DNA from: Pseudoalteromonas luteoviolacea B = ATCC 29581
Lineage (GTDB): Bacteria; Pseudomonadota; Gammaproteobacteria; Enterobacterales; Alteromonadaceae
DNA length: 64,000 bases
Direction of reading: 5' to 3'
Assembly (NCBI GenBank): GCA_000333235.1
Contig: CAPN01000061.1
Coordinates: 26,183 to 90,182, forward strand
A model generated the notes under the pieces. It was not told the DNA's origin and did no database searches. It saw only the letters and a list, made by a program, of their open reading frames with translations. Positions 26,519 to 36,165 of the stretch are shown piece by piece (the first letter of the stretch is position 1; every line of letters starts with the position of its first letter). The position numbers and the translations under genes were made by a program.

Positions 26519-26998
26519 ATGCTCAATTATTATCATGCTTCGATCATCGTTATTTTTTTACTCCCCGCGCTTTTCGGTTGTGCAAGTCAACAACAAGACA
26601 GTGAATTTAAGTGCAAAACGACAATTGAACGATATATGGCACTGCGAGACAATGGCCCAACAAAGGACTATCAGGCATTATTCGTGGAGCAAGCGGAATT
26701 TAACATTCCCCAACTAAACATAAATGTATCTGGTAGTAAGGCAATCGCCAATCGCCAAGCTATTGCCTTAAAAGAAACCCAAACGATGCACATTCTGACT
26801 CATTCAAGTGTTAAACATTTAAGTAATAACGAATTCGAGGCAGAGTCCATCTTTGTATTATTGCAAAAATCAAAACAAGACAACTTCGATTCTAAAGTAA
26901 TCTACAATGGTCGCTATAATGACTTGATGGTGCTACATAATGACCAATGCCTTTTTAAGCGTCGTACAGTGCACATTATCGGTAAACAAGAGTGGTAA
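26519..26998 (+). CDS. Putative lipoprotein, NTF2/SnoaL-like
   Basis: A 159-residue protein with a hydrophobic leader and lipobox ALFGC-A. The mature part (an ERYMALRDNG helix, then QADFNIP-like strand and SGSKAIANRQ) has the helix-then-curved-sheet order of NTF2/SnoaL-like domains, which suggests a small ligand-binding or unknown enzymatic role. This fold call is an inference. It ends 16 bp before the convergent lipoprotein gene. Confidence 0.6.
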   Translation: MLNYYHASIIVIFLLPALFGCASQQQDSEFKCKTTIERYMALRDNGPTKDYQALFVEQAEFNIPQLNINVSGSKAIANRQAIALKETQTMHILTHSSVKHLSNNEFEAESIFVLLQKSKQDNFDSKVIYNGRYNDLMVLHNDQCLFKRRTVHIIGKQEW

Positions 26999-27014
26999 CC
27001 CCTGATTTGATAGT

Positions 27015-27557
27015 TTATTGCGACTCTGCACTTGTTGCTGTTGGATCGTAGTGTATTTGAATTTCAACTTGTTCAATCTCTTTTTGCCCTTTAAGCCGTT
27101 TTAAAGCGTTCAGTAAATCGACCTGATTATTCTGTGCACTTAATTTACTGCGGGTATCAGATAGTCGCGCAATCGAAAATCCCTCTAAATCAGGCAACAA
27201 CGTGCCTTTATGATGAAGCACAATAATGTCACCCGTTACTACACCTTGCTGATTCGTACTTTCGTTTTCAACTAACACCCCTGTAACTAATGAATCGGCA
27301 GTGAAACTTATTTTATCAACGCCACTGATAAAACGCTGTGTCAACACGGGTGTCGCAATTGACACTCCAGCATTTATTAGACCTGTTGCCAAAGTGTGCT
27401 TCGCCTCATCATTAGACGTCGTTACTTGGGACTGACTGTTGTCTTGTACGGCAACCACACTGTCTTCTTTGACTTTATTCTGCTCCTCTGAATTATTGCC
27501 ATCTTCACAACCCGCCATTAACAATAAAGTTAACACTATTGCATTTGTTAATTTCAT
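27015..27557 (-). CDS. Hypothetical lipoprotein (180 aa)
   Basis: Lipoprotein signal with lipobox LLMAGC-E (Cys17), then a low-complexity acidic linker (EDGNNSEEQNKVKEDS) and a conserved-looking region around residues 75-170 (VLTQRFISGVDKISFTADS, GDIIVLHHKGTLLPDL). I do not recognise the family. It is divergent from the M36 protease gene. Confidence 0.7.
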   Translation of the reverse strand: MKLTNAIVLTLLLMAGCEDGNNSEEQNKVKEDSVVAVQDNSQSQVTTSNDEAKHTLATGLINAGVSIATPVLTQRFISGVDKISFTADSLVTGVLVENESTNQQGVVTGDIIVLHHKGTLLPDLEGFSIARLSDTRSKLSAQNNQVDLLNALKRLKGQKEIEQVEIQIHYDPTATSAESQ

Positions 27558-27663
27558 ATTTTATTCCTGTATTATTTATGACAAATTTATTTTGCGTAAC
27601 TTCATATTTTGTTGTTATCTTAGCAACTGAAACCATGGATCCCTAGATAAAACGGTGGAAAAA

Positions 27664-30600
27664 ATGATAAAAACAACCAAAGTCTCGGTACTTACCGCAT
27701 CGGTCATTGCTGCGCTGAGTACTGCAGCAACCGCTCAACAAGTCAATACCCTTAGTTTTCCTAACAAGCTAACTATTTCACAATCAGGCCAACAAGATGC
27801 CATAGCAAAGCAGCAACGTCTGTTAGCTGCCATGCCTACCGCATCTGGTATGCCAAGCCACTTCGATTCAAGTCTTGGCAAAGCCACATTTCTTTGGGCA
27901 CCAGCCAACTCAGCTAAACCAAACTTAACGAATGTTGCACAAGAAGATCAGCCTGCTGCCGCGGCGAACTATTACTTATCGCAACTCACTGGTTTAAGCA
28001 TGGTTAAATCAGGTGAGTCAGACGCTAAATTAGTTAATCTGCATAACACACACCGCGGCCCGATGCTTGCTAAGTACAAACAACTTGTTGCAGGCGTTGA
28101 AGTATTTAACCGCGAATTTAATGTAATGATGGACAAGGAACTCAACTTAGTTGCAGGTTCTGGTTATCTTTCAAGTGCATCATTACGCGACGGCAATAGC
28201 CCTAAGTTAGCGTACTTTGGTGATGCAGAAACAGCGATTACAAGCGCAGCAAAAACGCTTGGCGTCAACACCAATGAAATTTCTTTAACAAATCGCAAAA
28301 ACGAAGGTGACTTCCAAAGCTTTGATGCTAACTTTGGCAGTGGCAAACGCACCGGTTTTGCTCCACGTGCAAAGAAAGTATTCTTTGATGATGGTAGCCG
28401 TTTAATTGCAGCACATTATGTTGAAGTTGAGCTCTACGATGAGAACAGTGTAGAAGCAGATACCTATGCGTTTGTGATTAATGCAGAAAATAACAAAGTG
28501 TTGTTTAAGAATAACCTTGTTGCTCATAACAACGACTTTACCTATCGTGTCTATGCCAATGAAGACGGCTACCCAATGGAAGGTCCACATGGCAACGTTA
28601 TTCCAAAAGTTGACTTAGGACCTGACAAAACTGAAATTCTACCAGCTCCGTTAGTCACTATTTCATCATTTAGTAAAATAAGCACTCAAGATCCTTGGTT
28701 AGCAGCAGATGCAACGACAACATCAGGGAATAACGTGTTTGCTTATGCTGACGTAGTAGCACCAGATGGTTTTACAGAAGGCGACTTCACAGCCGAAGTT
28801 ACTTCTTCTAAAACATTTGATTATCAACTCGATTCCTCTCTTACACCTAACAGCATGCACAATCGTAAGTCTGCGATTGTAAACTTGTTCTACATGAACA
28901 ACTTTTTACATGATTTCTTCTACGATTACGGTTTTGACGAAGCTGCTGGTAACGCGCAAGAATCTAACTTTGAACGCGGTGGCGTTGAAGGCGATCCGCT
29001 GCACGTTCAAGCACAAGATTACTCTGGCTTAAACAATGCAAACATGGCCACACCTGCTGATGGTCGTAGCCCACGTATGCAGCAATACCTATGGAATAGT
29101 AAAGATGCAACGGTTGGTGTTGATTACGCAGTCAAAGTAACATCTCATGCTGATATCGGTTTGTTGCAATCAACACGTTCGGCTTCATTTGGTCCGAAAC
29201 AGTTTGATATTAAAGGTGGCGTTGTTCGCATTAATGATGGCGTGGGAGCGACAGCTGATGGTTGCCAAGCAGCAGTTAACGCAGCGGATCTAAAAGGTAA
29301 GATTGCAATTATTAACCGCGGTGCATGTGCATTTACAGCTAAGTCACTTAACGCACAAGCAGCAGGCGCTATTGGTGTTATTATTGTTAACAATAATGAT
29401 GATGGTACGCCAGCACCAATGGGCGGTACAGACGCTAACGTGAAAGTACCTTCAATGGGGTTAAGCTATCAAGACGGTAAAAAAATCTACGATTTAATTG
29501 ATGCGGGTACAATGGTTACGGTTCAGTTGATGAACAAGTTCCCATTAAAAGACTCAACATTCGATAACGGTATCATTGCCCACGAATGGGGTCATTACAT
29601 TTCAAATCGTCTCGTCGGTAACTCTTCTGGTCTATTTAACTTCCAAGGCCGCGCAATGGGTGAAGGCTGGGGTGATTTCCACTCTCTCATGTTCTTAGCA
29701 CTTGAATCAGATATGGCGATTGATGGAAACGATAAATTCCAGATCCCATATGCTACTGGTACATTCGTTGAGGACTTTACAACCGGTATTCGTCGTGCAC
29801 CTTATTCAACGAATATGGACGTCAATCCACTGACTTTCAAGCACATTGAAAAAGATGCAACACCACCTGGTTTACCACCAACAAACGTTGCATCTCCACA
29901 TGCTGCGGGTGAAATTTGGGCGACGATGCTTTGGGATGTGTATGTTGCGCTAATTAATAAACACGGATTCCAAGAAGCTCAAGATCGCATGGCGACCTAC
30001 CTCATTGCGGGCTATAAAGCAACACCAGTTGGCCCAACGTATGTTGAAGCGCGTGATGCAATTCTTGCATCTATCTATGCTACAGATATGGAAGACTTTG
30101 AGCTTGCACTGGCAGCCTTTGCTCGCCGCGGTCTTGGTTTGGGCGCGATTGCACCAAATCGCTTCAGCACCGACAATTTAGGTGTAGTTGAATCATACGA
30201 AACAGAGCTTGCTGCTGTTCAGCCTGCAGGTGTAAAACTAGACACAAATTATAATGGCGTTGATGCAGGTTACTGTACTAACGACAACGTTCTAGACCAA
30301 GGCGAAACTGGTACTATTATGGTAGCAGTTAAAAACGCTGGCAAAACAGACCTTTCTGGTGTTTCGGCAAAAGTTACTGTCACAAGTGGCCACGATGTTA
30401 CTCTAGAAAACGATGGAATGATCACATTTGATGCATTAGCACCGTTTGTAAATACGGTTAGCGCCCCACTTAAATTGAAACTAAATCAAGCGGGTATCGC
30501 CGACGAGCTAACATTTGAGGTTACTTTCCCGGATCAAGAGTTAGTAGGTGAGGCAACTCTAAGTGCCTCAACGACGGTAAACTATGATTTTGCGTTAACT

Positions 30601-31656
30601 GAAAATAATGGCTTAGAAGCAACTGCTAACATGGAAGGACTAACGGGTAAAGCAGACTTCCGTCAACATGTTATGTATGGTGGCGAACTCGCTGCAAATA
30701 CTCAAACATTTACAAGCGCGAATATTAATTTCTTTAGTGGTTGGAACCCTGGAATCGATTTCGGTCAACAAACGATGTTCCTTCAAAATAATGACTTCCA
30801 ATCAGACGTTGGCTTTGAAACTGAAGTCTTTGAGGTTGGCTATGGCGATAACTTCTCAATTAGTTTCTGGCATTTGTACTTGCTTGAGGCCGATTGGGAT
30901 GGTGGTGTAGTTGAAGTTGCGATCAATGGCGGTAACTGGATTGATGTAACCGATCCTGCAGCTGGAGGTCAATTCAAGATTGGCTACAATGCTGAAAAAC
31001 TGATCGAGAACCCATCTCAAGCACTTCAAGATCGCCCTGTATTTAGTGGTAGCAACCTCGATACTGCGTCTCGCCGCGTTGGTGACTTAGAAGAAATTAA
31101 CTTTGGTACGGCGCTCAATGGTCAATCTGTTCGTTTCCGTTTCCGCTTAAGCTCGGATGGCGCTGCAAGTGAGCTAGGTTGGTTTATTGATAACGTAAAA
31201 GTGAATAACATTGTATCTCCACTTTATCACAAAACGATTTCAGGTAATGTGAGTTCGTGTGATAACGTCGCTCCGATGGTAAGTGCACCGGCGGAAGTCT
31301 CCACGAAAGAGTCTCAACCTGTTGATATTCAATCAACTGCGTCTGACCGAAATGGTGATACGTTAACGTATTCTTGGACACAGGTTGATGGTCCGGAAGC
31401 AACAGTTGCGGGTGCTGATACAGCAAAACTAACAGTTACTTCACCAAGTATCACGGCCGACACTCAACTTAAATTTGAGTTAACGGTGAGCGATGGTATG
31501 GTTTCCAGCAAAACGACTACCGTTGTGAAGGTTGAAAACGAAACACCTCCACCACCGGTTGTTGTTGAACCGCCTAAGAAAAAGAGCTCTGGTTCGTTTG
31601 GTTGGTTCGCGTTAATGCTTGCAGCAGGTGCAGGCTTAATTCGCCGTCGCCGCTAA
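27664..31656 (+). CDS. Secreted M36 (fungalysin-type) metalloprotease with PA domain and GlyGly-CTERM tail
   Basis: A 1330-residue protein from ATG 27664 (a GTG at 27655 would add three residues; GGTGGA just before the ATG serves as ribosome site). Signal peptide to about residue 25, an FTP-like propeptide, then the catalytic M36 region with HEWGH (His640-His644) and the downstream Glu in MGEGWGDFHS. A PA domain (about 515-600, KGKIAIINRGACAF) is inserted just before HExxH. C-terminal domains are beta-rich (about 860-1200) with an Ig/PKD-like domain (about 1210-1300). The end, GSFGWFALMLAAGAGL then RRRR, is a GlyGly-CTERM sorting signal processed by rhombosortase and linked to type II secretion. 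Confidence 0.93.
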   Translation: MIKTTKVSVLTASVIAALSTAATAQQVNTLSFPNKLTISQSGQQDAIAKQQRLLAAMPTASGMPSHFDSSLGKATFLWAPANSAKPNLTNVAQEDQPAAAANYYLSQLTGLSMVKSGESDAKLVNLHNTHRGPMLAKYKQLVAGVEVFNREFNVMMDKELNLVAGSGYLSSASLRDGNSPKLAYFGDAETAITSAAKTLGVNTNEISLTNRKNEGDFQSFDANFGSGKRTGFAPRAKKVFFDDGSRLIAAHYVEVELYDENSVEADTYAFVINAENNKVLFKNNLVAHNNDFTYRVYANEDGYPMEGPHGNVIPKVDLGPDKTEILPAPLVTISSFSKISTQDPWLAADATTTSGNNVFAYADVVAPDGFTEGDFTAEVTSSKTFDYQLDSSLTPNSMHNRKSAIVNLFYMNNFLHDFFYDYGFDEAAGNAQESNFERGGVEGDPLHVQAQDYSGLNNANMATPADGRSPRMQQYLWNSKDATVGVDYAVKVTSHADIGLLQSTRSASFGPKQFDIKGGVVRINDGVGATADGCQAAVNAADLKGKIAIINRGACAFTAKSLNAQAAGAIGVIIVNNNDDGTPAPMGGTDANVKVPSMGLSYQDGKKIYDLIDAGTMVTVQLMNKFPLKDSTFDNGIIAHEWGHYISNRLVGNSSGLFNFQGRAMGEGWGDFHSLMFLALESDMAIDGNDKFQIPYATGTFVEDFTTGIRRAPYSTNMDVNPLTFKHIEKDATPPGLPPTNVASPHAAGEIWATMLWDVYVALINKHGFQEAQDRMATYLIAGYKATPVGPTYVEARDAILASIYATDMEDFELALAAFARRGLGLGAIAPNRFSTDNLGVVESYETELAAVQPAGVKLDTNYNGVDAGYCTNDNVLDQGETGTIMVAVKNAGKTDLSGVSAKVTVTSGHDVTLENDGMITFDALAPFVNTVSAPLKLKLNQAGIADELTFEVTFPDQELVGEATLSASTTVNYDFALTENNGLEATANMEGLTGKADFRQHVMYGGELAANTQTFTSANINFFSGWNPGIDFGQQTMFLQNNDFQSDVGFETEVFEVGYGDNFSISFWHLYLLEADWDGGVVEVAINGGNWIDVTDPAAGGQFKIGYNAEKLIENPSQALQDRPVFSGSNLDTASRRVGDLEEINFGTALNGQSVRFRFRLSSDGAASELGWFIDNVKVNNIVSPLYHKTISGNVSSCDNVAPMVSAPAEVSTKESQPVDIQSTASDRNGDTLTYSWTQVDGPEATVAGADTAKLTVTSPSITADTQLKFELTVSDGMVSSKTTTVVKVENETPPPPVVVEPPKKKSSGSFGWFALMLAAGAGLIRRRR

Positions 31657-31675
31657 AGCATAATCATTAAAAAGT

Positions 31676-31711
31676 AAAACGCCCTCACGGTCAGTGAGGG
31701 CGTTTTTTATT
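31676..31711 (+). terminator. Strong intrinsic terminator after the M36 protease
   Basis: A stem GCCCTCAC / GTGAGGGC (31681-31701) is followed by GTTTTTTATTT and preceded by AAAA. This is a textbook Rho-independent terminator 20 bp after the stop codon; the AAAA side could also serve the convergent gene. Confidence 0.93.
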
Positions 31712-31803
31712 TACATTAACTAATCATCCCGTTCGTGCAATCACAACCATACTCAACAATTAACTTGCAGAATAAGCGTCTGAAGTATCTTCGGTGCGTA
31801 TTT

Positions 31804-33291
31804 TCACTTTAGATAACGCTGTTCAATATGTGCTTTGAAAAACTTCGCGTTCAGAGACTCCCCAGTTGCCTTTAAGACTAAATCGTTTGTCTCGAAAACA
31901 CTTCCATGCTGCCAGATGTTTCTATCAAGCCAAGTTTCTATTAATTCAATATTTCCGCTTTTAATGCAATTACTTAAATCGAATTCTTGAGACATTTTTG
32001 CACGAAACTGAGCCGCATACATTGCGCCTAATGTATAGCTGGGAAAGTAGCCAAAACTGCCATCCGTCCAGTGAATATCTTGCATGCATCCATCTTTAAA
32101 ATTGCCTTTTGTTGATAGACCAAGATAAGCTTGCATTTTGCTATCCCAAAGCTCTGGAATATCCTCTATTTCGATCTCACTATTGATTAATGCCTTTTCA
32201 ATTTCATACCGCAATATTACGTGTGCAGGATAGGTAACTTCATCAGCATCGACACGAATAAATCCACGTTCAACTTTTTGAACTTCTTGTTTAAAGTGGC
32301 TTTCAGTGTACTTCTCTGGTAAAAAGCAGCCTAACTTTTCACAAACTTGCCGGTATAGCACAGGTATAAATTGACTGTCCCGTGCTAATTGCATTTCAAA
32401 AAAGAGCGATTGTGATTCATGGATCCCCATAGACCGTGCCTTACCGACTGGAAATCGTTTTAACGAGTTTGGGAGCATTTGCTCGTAGCGCGCATGTCCA
32501 GTCTCGTGGATCACCCCCATCATCGCTGGAATAAAATCATTTTCATTGTATCGAGTAGTTAATCGCACGTCGTCGGGGACGCCACCACAAAAAGGATGCG
32601 CACTGACATCCAACCTTCCGCGGGTAAAATCAAAGCGCAATAATTGCATCAACGCTTTACTCAATTTCTGCTGTTCAAAAACAGGTATGGTTGTTTCTAA
32701 AGGTGGGATTGAACGATTTTGACTAACTTGCTTCTCTAAAACACGTTCAATAGTTGCAGGAAGCCAAGTTTTCAAATCATTAAAAACGCTGTCTACTTGC
32801 TGGCTTGTCATTCCTGGCTCATAAAGTGCCATCATAGCATCGTAAGGCGATTGTCTACCTTTAGCTCGGATCTGTGCTTCTTCTCTCGCAAGTTCAACGA
32901 CCGGTTTGAAATTTTTAACAAAACCTGTCCAATCATTATTTTTTCTCTGACTGCGCCACGCTACTTCACATCGAGAACCTGCTTTAGTCTTTGCACTCAC
33001 CAATGATTCAGGTAAAGCGACCATTGCCTCATAGTGACGCATAGCTTCTCTCACAAAAGCTTGATCTTTGTCAGAAACATTTTCCAAACTTGCTTGCTCA
33101 AGCCACGCTTTTACTTCTGGATTAGTTGCTAAACGATGAATATGTACAGCGAGTTCACTATGTGCTTCACCTCGGGCTTCAGCACCGCCGGCAGGCATAC
33201 ACGCCGCTTCATCCCAGCGTGTAATAGCAAAAATATGCTCGAAATTATCCAGTTTTTCGTAATGTGATTTTAGGTGTGCGATTGCCGACAT
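31804..33291 (-). CDS. M32-family (Taq-type) metallocarboxypeptidase
   Basis: A 495-residue cytoplasmic protein with the M32 zinc motif in GVIHETGHARYEQ (HExxH), preceded by RLTTRYNENDF and followed by GIHESQSLFFEMQL, which contains the third ligand, and IRVDADEVTYPAHVILRYEIE. Length and motifs fit thermostable carboxypeptidase 1/Taq. It removes C-terminal residues with broad specificity and probably finishes breakdown of imported peptides. The ATG is followed by SAIAHLKSHYEKL. Confidence 0.94.
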   Translation of the reverse strand: MSAIAHLKSHYEKLDNFEHIFAITRWDEAACMPAGGAEARGEAHSELAVHIHRLATNPEVKAWLEQASLENVSDKDQAFVREAMRHYEAMVALPESLVSAKTKAGSRCEVAWRSQRKNNDWTGFVKNFKPVVELAREEAQIRAKGRQSPYDAMMALYEPGMTSQQVDSVFNDLKTWLPATIERVLEKQVSQNRSIPPLETTIPVFEQQKLSKALMQLLRFDFTRGRLDVSAHPFCGGVPDDVRLTTRYNENDFIPAMMGVIHETGHARYEQMLPNSLKRFPVGKARSMGIHESQSLFFEMQLARDSQFIPVLYRQVCEKLGCFLPEKYTESHFKQEVQKVERGFIRVDADEVTYPAHVILRYEIEKALINSEIEIEDIPELWDSKMQAYLGLSTKGNFKDGCMQDIHWTDGSFGYFPSYTLGAMYAAQFRAKMSQEFDLSNCIKSGNIELIETWLDRNIWQHGSVFETNDLVLKATGESLNAKFFKAHIEQRYLK

Positions 33292-33367
33292 GACTTACCT
33301 TTGCAAAATTTTAAGATCATGGCAGTACTATAGCACGGTCGGTTAATCGTTTTTATCTTATTAAAAA

Positions 33368-34363
33368 TCAATTAGAAACGGCTCTAGACAAACGATCATG
33401 TACGTCTACCCATAGTTCATTTTGCGGTGGCAGCTCTAACCAAATCTCACGAATATCAGCTTTATCAAGCGTAAAAAGACCATAATACAAGCCCTTGGCA
33501 TAACTCGGTTTGTCTTCACCTAACTTTAAAGAGGGTAATCTAGCCTGTTCAATATGACTAACCAAAGTCGCAGTATAGTACAACACAGCAATGTCATTTC
33601 GAGGTTGCAATAATTTAGCTTTGAGTTCTTCAGTGCTAAATGCATAAAGCGGTTTATTGGGCTGATAGTGCGCCTTTACATTGCCTGATACTGCAATATT
33701 GTGTTTTTTTGGCAAAAGCACTTCGACACCTAAAACCTGTTCAATTTGCGCTTTCGAAATTGGTCCAGCACGCAAAATACGAGGCGTTTCGACTGTTAAA
33801 TCAAGAATGGTTGATTCTAACCCAACTTCACAAGGTCCACCGTCTAAAACCGCAGCTATTTTACCTTCTAAACCGAACAAAACTTGCTCTGCTGTAGTTG
33901 GGCTTATCTTTTTATATGGATTTGCTGAAGGTGCCGCTAGACCGGTATTTAACTCAAGAAGTAATTCACGCATCAATGGATGGGCTGGACAACGAACCCC
34001 AACACTCTTATGTCCTCCTGTTACGACATTATTTACACAGTTTTTTTTAGGCAGAATAAAAGTGAGTGGTCCTGGCCAAAATGCTGCTGCTAATTGAAAT
34101 GCGGAATCTGGTATGTGTTCAGCCCAATTCGTTAAATGTTCAGCACTGGCGATATGCACAATTAACGGATGATCTGCAGGGCGGCCTTTGGCAGCAAAAA
34201 TTTTAGCAACCGCATCAGGGTTATTGGCATCGGCCGCTAAGCCATATACCGTTTCTGTTGGTACAGCAACAAGCTCACCGGATTTAATTATTTTGGCAGC
34301 ACGCGCAACTGCATCAACATCAATTAACTTTTCTGTTTTCACACCGAGTACCGTTAGCTCCAA
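33368..34363 (-). CDS. sua5: Threonylcarbamoyl-AMP synthase, long (Sua5) form
   Basis: This 331-residue protein has a YrdC domain (about 15-200: GELVAVPTETVYGLAAD, KGRPADHPLIVHI, RCPAHPLMRELL, APSANPYKKISPT) and a C-terminal Sua5 domain (about 235-331), so it is the long form rather than TsaC. It makes threonylcarbamoyl-AMP for the t6A modification of tRNAs that read ANN codons. The start is uncertain: TTG at 34363 lacks a clear ribosome site, and an in-frame GTG lies seven codons later. Confidence 0.93.
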   Translation of the reverse strand: MELTVLGVKTEKLIDVDAVARAAKIIKSGELVAVPTETVYGLAADANNPDAVAKIFAAKGRPADHPLIVHIASAEHLTNWAEHIPDSAFQLAAAFWPGPLTFILPKKNCVNNVVTGGHKSVGVRCPAHPLMRELLLELNTGLAAPSANPYKKISPTTAEQVLFGLEGKIAAVLDGGPCEVGLESTILDLTVETPRILRAGPISKAQIEQVLGVEVLLPKKHNIAVSGNVKAHYQPNKPLYAFSTEELKAKLLQPRNDIAVLYYTATLVSHIEQARLPSLKLGEDKPSYAKGLYYGLFTLDKADIREIWLELPPQNELWVDVHDRLSRAVSN

Positions 34364-34482
34364 CGCAGAATACTAAAACCCATGACAACACGCTCGAATA
34401 AAGCGTAAAGCATCATGAATGGTCTATTTAAAAGGGCCGAAATTATAGCCAAACGAAATACTAAATACCAGCGAATAGACCC

Positions 34483-35265
34483 TTACGGGACAGGCAAAGT
34501 TGGGTCTGCGTTGTAAACGGCCAAAGCATTAATTATTGCATCCATCAACGCGGGATCAGTTTGAAGATTAAAAGCCATACACGCTCGTTTATCATTCAAA
34601 TCATGGACTTCCATAACTCGCTCAACGGTTTCATACGGCAAGTTAAGTCGTTTGAGCGCTTCAGAGATAGAGTATTCTGTAGTCATAGTTAAATCAACGC
34701 GCCCCGCAACAAGTTTTCGAGGAATGGCCGTTGCGTCTGCTGAAACGTCTAGATTTACGCCCGGCTCAAATCCATTCTTTTTTAAATAGACATAGCCAAC
34801 AGAGTCTTTAACAATTGATGTAATATAGTGTTTCGCTTCATTTAGGTTTTTAAATTTTATGTCTTTCCGAGCGCTAAGCTTGAACATATATTCTTTGACA
34901 GGACCTAATAAGGGGCAAGCCCAGTGAAAACGCTTTTCTCTTTCTTCTGTGCGGAATATTGAAAAAATCATTGTATTAGGCGTTTCTTCAACCATTTTCA
35001 TCGCGCGCACCCAAGGGTATACGCCAATTTCATACTCAACGCCCGCAGCTTTTAATACATGATGCACTTTTTTGGTCGCACGACCAACCAGTTTACCTTC
35101 ACTATCAAGATAGTTATAAGGCAACCATTCCTCTGTTACAACCTGGAGCTTGGGGAGCGATTCACCTTTAGCAATAGAAATAAAAGCGAAACAAACCATG
35201 CACACTGCTTGTACATAGTATTTAACGATCTGACTGGCTCTATACATAAAACTATTCGTTTTCAT
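34483..35265 (-). CDS. Periplasmic solute-binding protein, family 3
   Basis: A protein of about 260 residues with a membrane/signal segment (KYYVQAVCMVCFAFISIAKG) and the SBP_bac_3 pattern: VVTEEWLPYNYLDSEGKLVG, GVYPWVRAMKMVEET, IFRTEEREKRFHWACPL, and a late ADATAIPRKLVAGRVDLTMTT. No ABC permease is adjacent. The ATG at 35265 is preferred over TTG 35277. It overlaps the next gene (stop 35252) by 14 bp, which supports a four-gene operon with the TPR, Fpr and second binding-protein genes. Confidence 0.78.
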   Translation of the reverse strand: MKTNSFMYRASQIVKYYVQAVCMVCFAFISIAKGESLPKLQVVTEEWLPYNYLDSEGKLVGRATKKVHHVLKAAGVEYEIGVYPWVRAMKMVEETPNTMIFSIFRTEEREKRFHWACPLLGPVKEYMFKLSARKDIKFKNLNEAKHYITSIVKDSVGYVYLKKNGFEPGVNLDVSADATAIPRKLVAGRVDLTMTTEYSISEALKRLNLPYETVERVMEVHDLNDKRACMAFNLQTDPALMDAIINALAVYNADPTLPVP

Positions 35266-36160
35266 GCCTATATTCAAAAATCTGTTGTTGTAGGCTCATT
35301 ATTGTTTCCACATTTGTACCATCTGGAAGCAATGGATTAAGCAAATTGATACGATGACGTGATGCTAATTTTGCTTGTGCTAACGCCGTTTTATGGTGAG
35401 GGAATGAAAAAAATAATGCCTTTAAGCTTCCATCATTAATCGCTAATTGTAACCCTTCTTCCAATCGCTTTGCCAATTTTACATTACTATTTGCCACGTA
35501 AAAATACATGACGGCTGGGTAAACAATAACCAAAGCTGAGTCTATGTCTACATTTTCTTGATCCAAAAGACTAAACTCAGAAAACACCTCTGTGACTGCT
35601 CTTGGGTAATAGAACTGGCTATCTTGCCCTAATATTCGATAAAAATTATTTTCTGATAAGCTAGAATCGACTCTGACCCCATTGTCCCTTAGTATTGTGC
35701 TATCAGGCCAGTCTTTCCCACTTATTGCGGTAAACTCATTTAAACCAACCACATCTCGTACTTGTGAAAATGCCACTTGTGAATCTCGATTCACCGCAGC
35801 AATTCGAATACCGTAAGACCCGAAAGCGAGCGGAATGGGAACTGAACGAGCGAAATTATCCCGATAGGACGAAGCCATGGTCCAAAACACATCTATGCGA
35901 TCGCGGGAAAGTTCAATGAAATGTCGTTGTTGAGTAATTGGGATATCAATGGACTGCAAAATATAATCGCCATATTTCGCTTCGCTTTTGCTCAGCGCTA
36001 AATTCAGCACTTCTATAAAATATCGATTATTTGGATTATTTTTTATAGATGACGCATCCACAAATCGAACCAACTCTACTCCTGCACTCGTGTAAAATGA
36101 TAAAACGAGTAACGTAATACCGATAGTGTTTACCAAATGATGACCAAAACGCTTTTGCAT
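35252..36160 (-). CDS. Periplasmic binding-protein-like protein
   Basis: A protein of about 302 residues with a signal segment (IGITLLVLSFYTSAG) and a type 2 periplasmic binding-protein look: RYFIEVLNLALSKSEAKYG, SRDRIDVFWTMASSYRDNFARSVPIP and LEEGLQLAINDGSLKALFF. Sequence is divergent, so specificity is unknown. I chose ATG 36160 over the longest frame (TTG 36172), which overlaps the Fpr stop. It is likely co-transcribed with the neighbouring binding protein. Confidence 0.65.
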   Translation of the reverse strand: MQKRFGHHLVNTIGITLLVLSFYTSAGVELVRFVDASSIKNNPNNRYFIEVLNLALSKSEAKYGDYILQSIDIPITQQRHFIELSRDRIDVFWTMASSYRDNFARSVPIPLAFGSYGIRIAAVNRDSQVAFSQVRDVVGLNEFTAISGKDWPDSTILRDNGVRVDSSLSENNFYRILGQDSQFYYPRAVTEVFSEFSLLDQENVDIDSALVIVYPAVMYFYVANSNVKLAKRLEEGLQLAINDGSLKALFFSFPHHKTALAQAKLASRHRINLLNPLLPDGTNVETIMSLQQQIFEYRHENE

Positions 36161-36165
36161 AGTTG

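Noticed and set aside
33681..34097. 138-codon plus-strand frame inside sua5
   Set aside because: It is antisense to conserved YrdC motifs and shows no family features.
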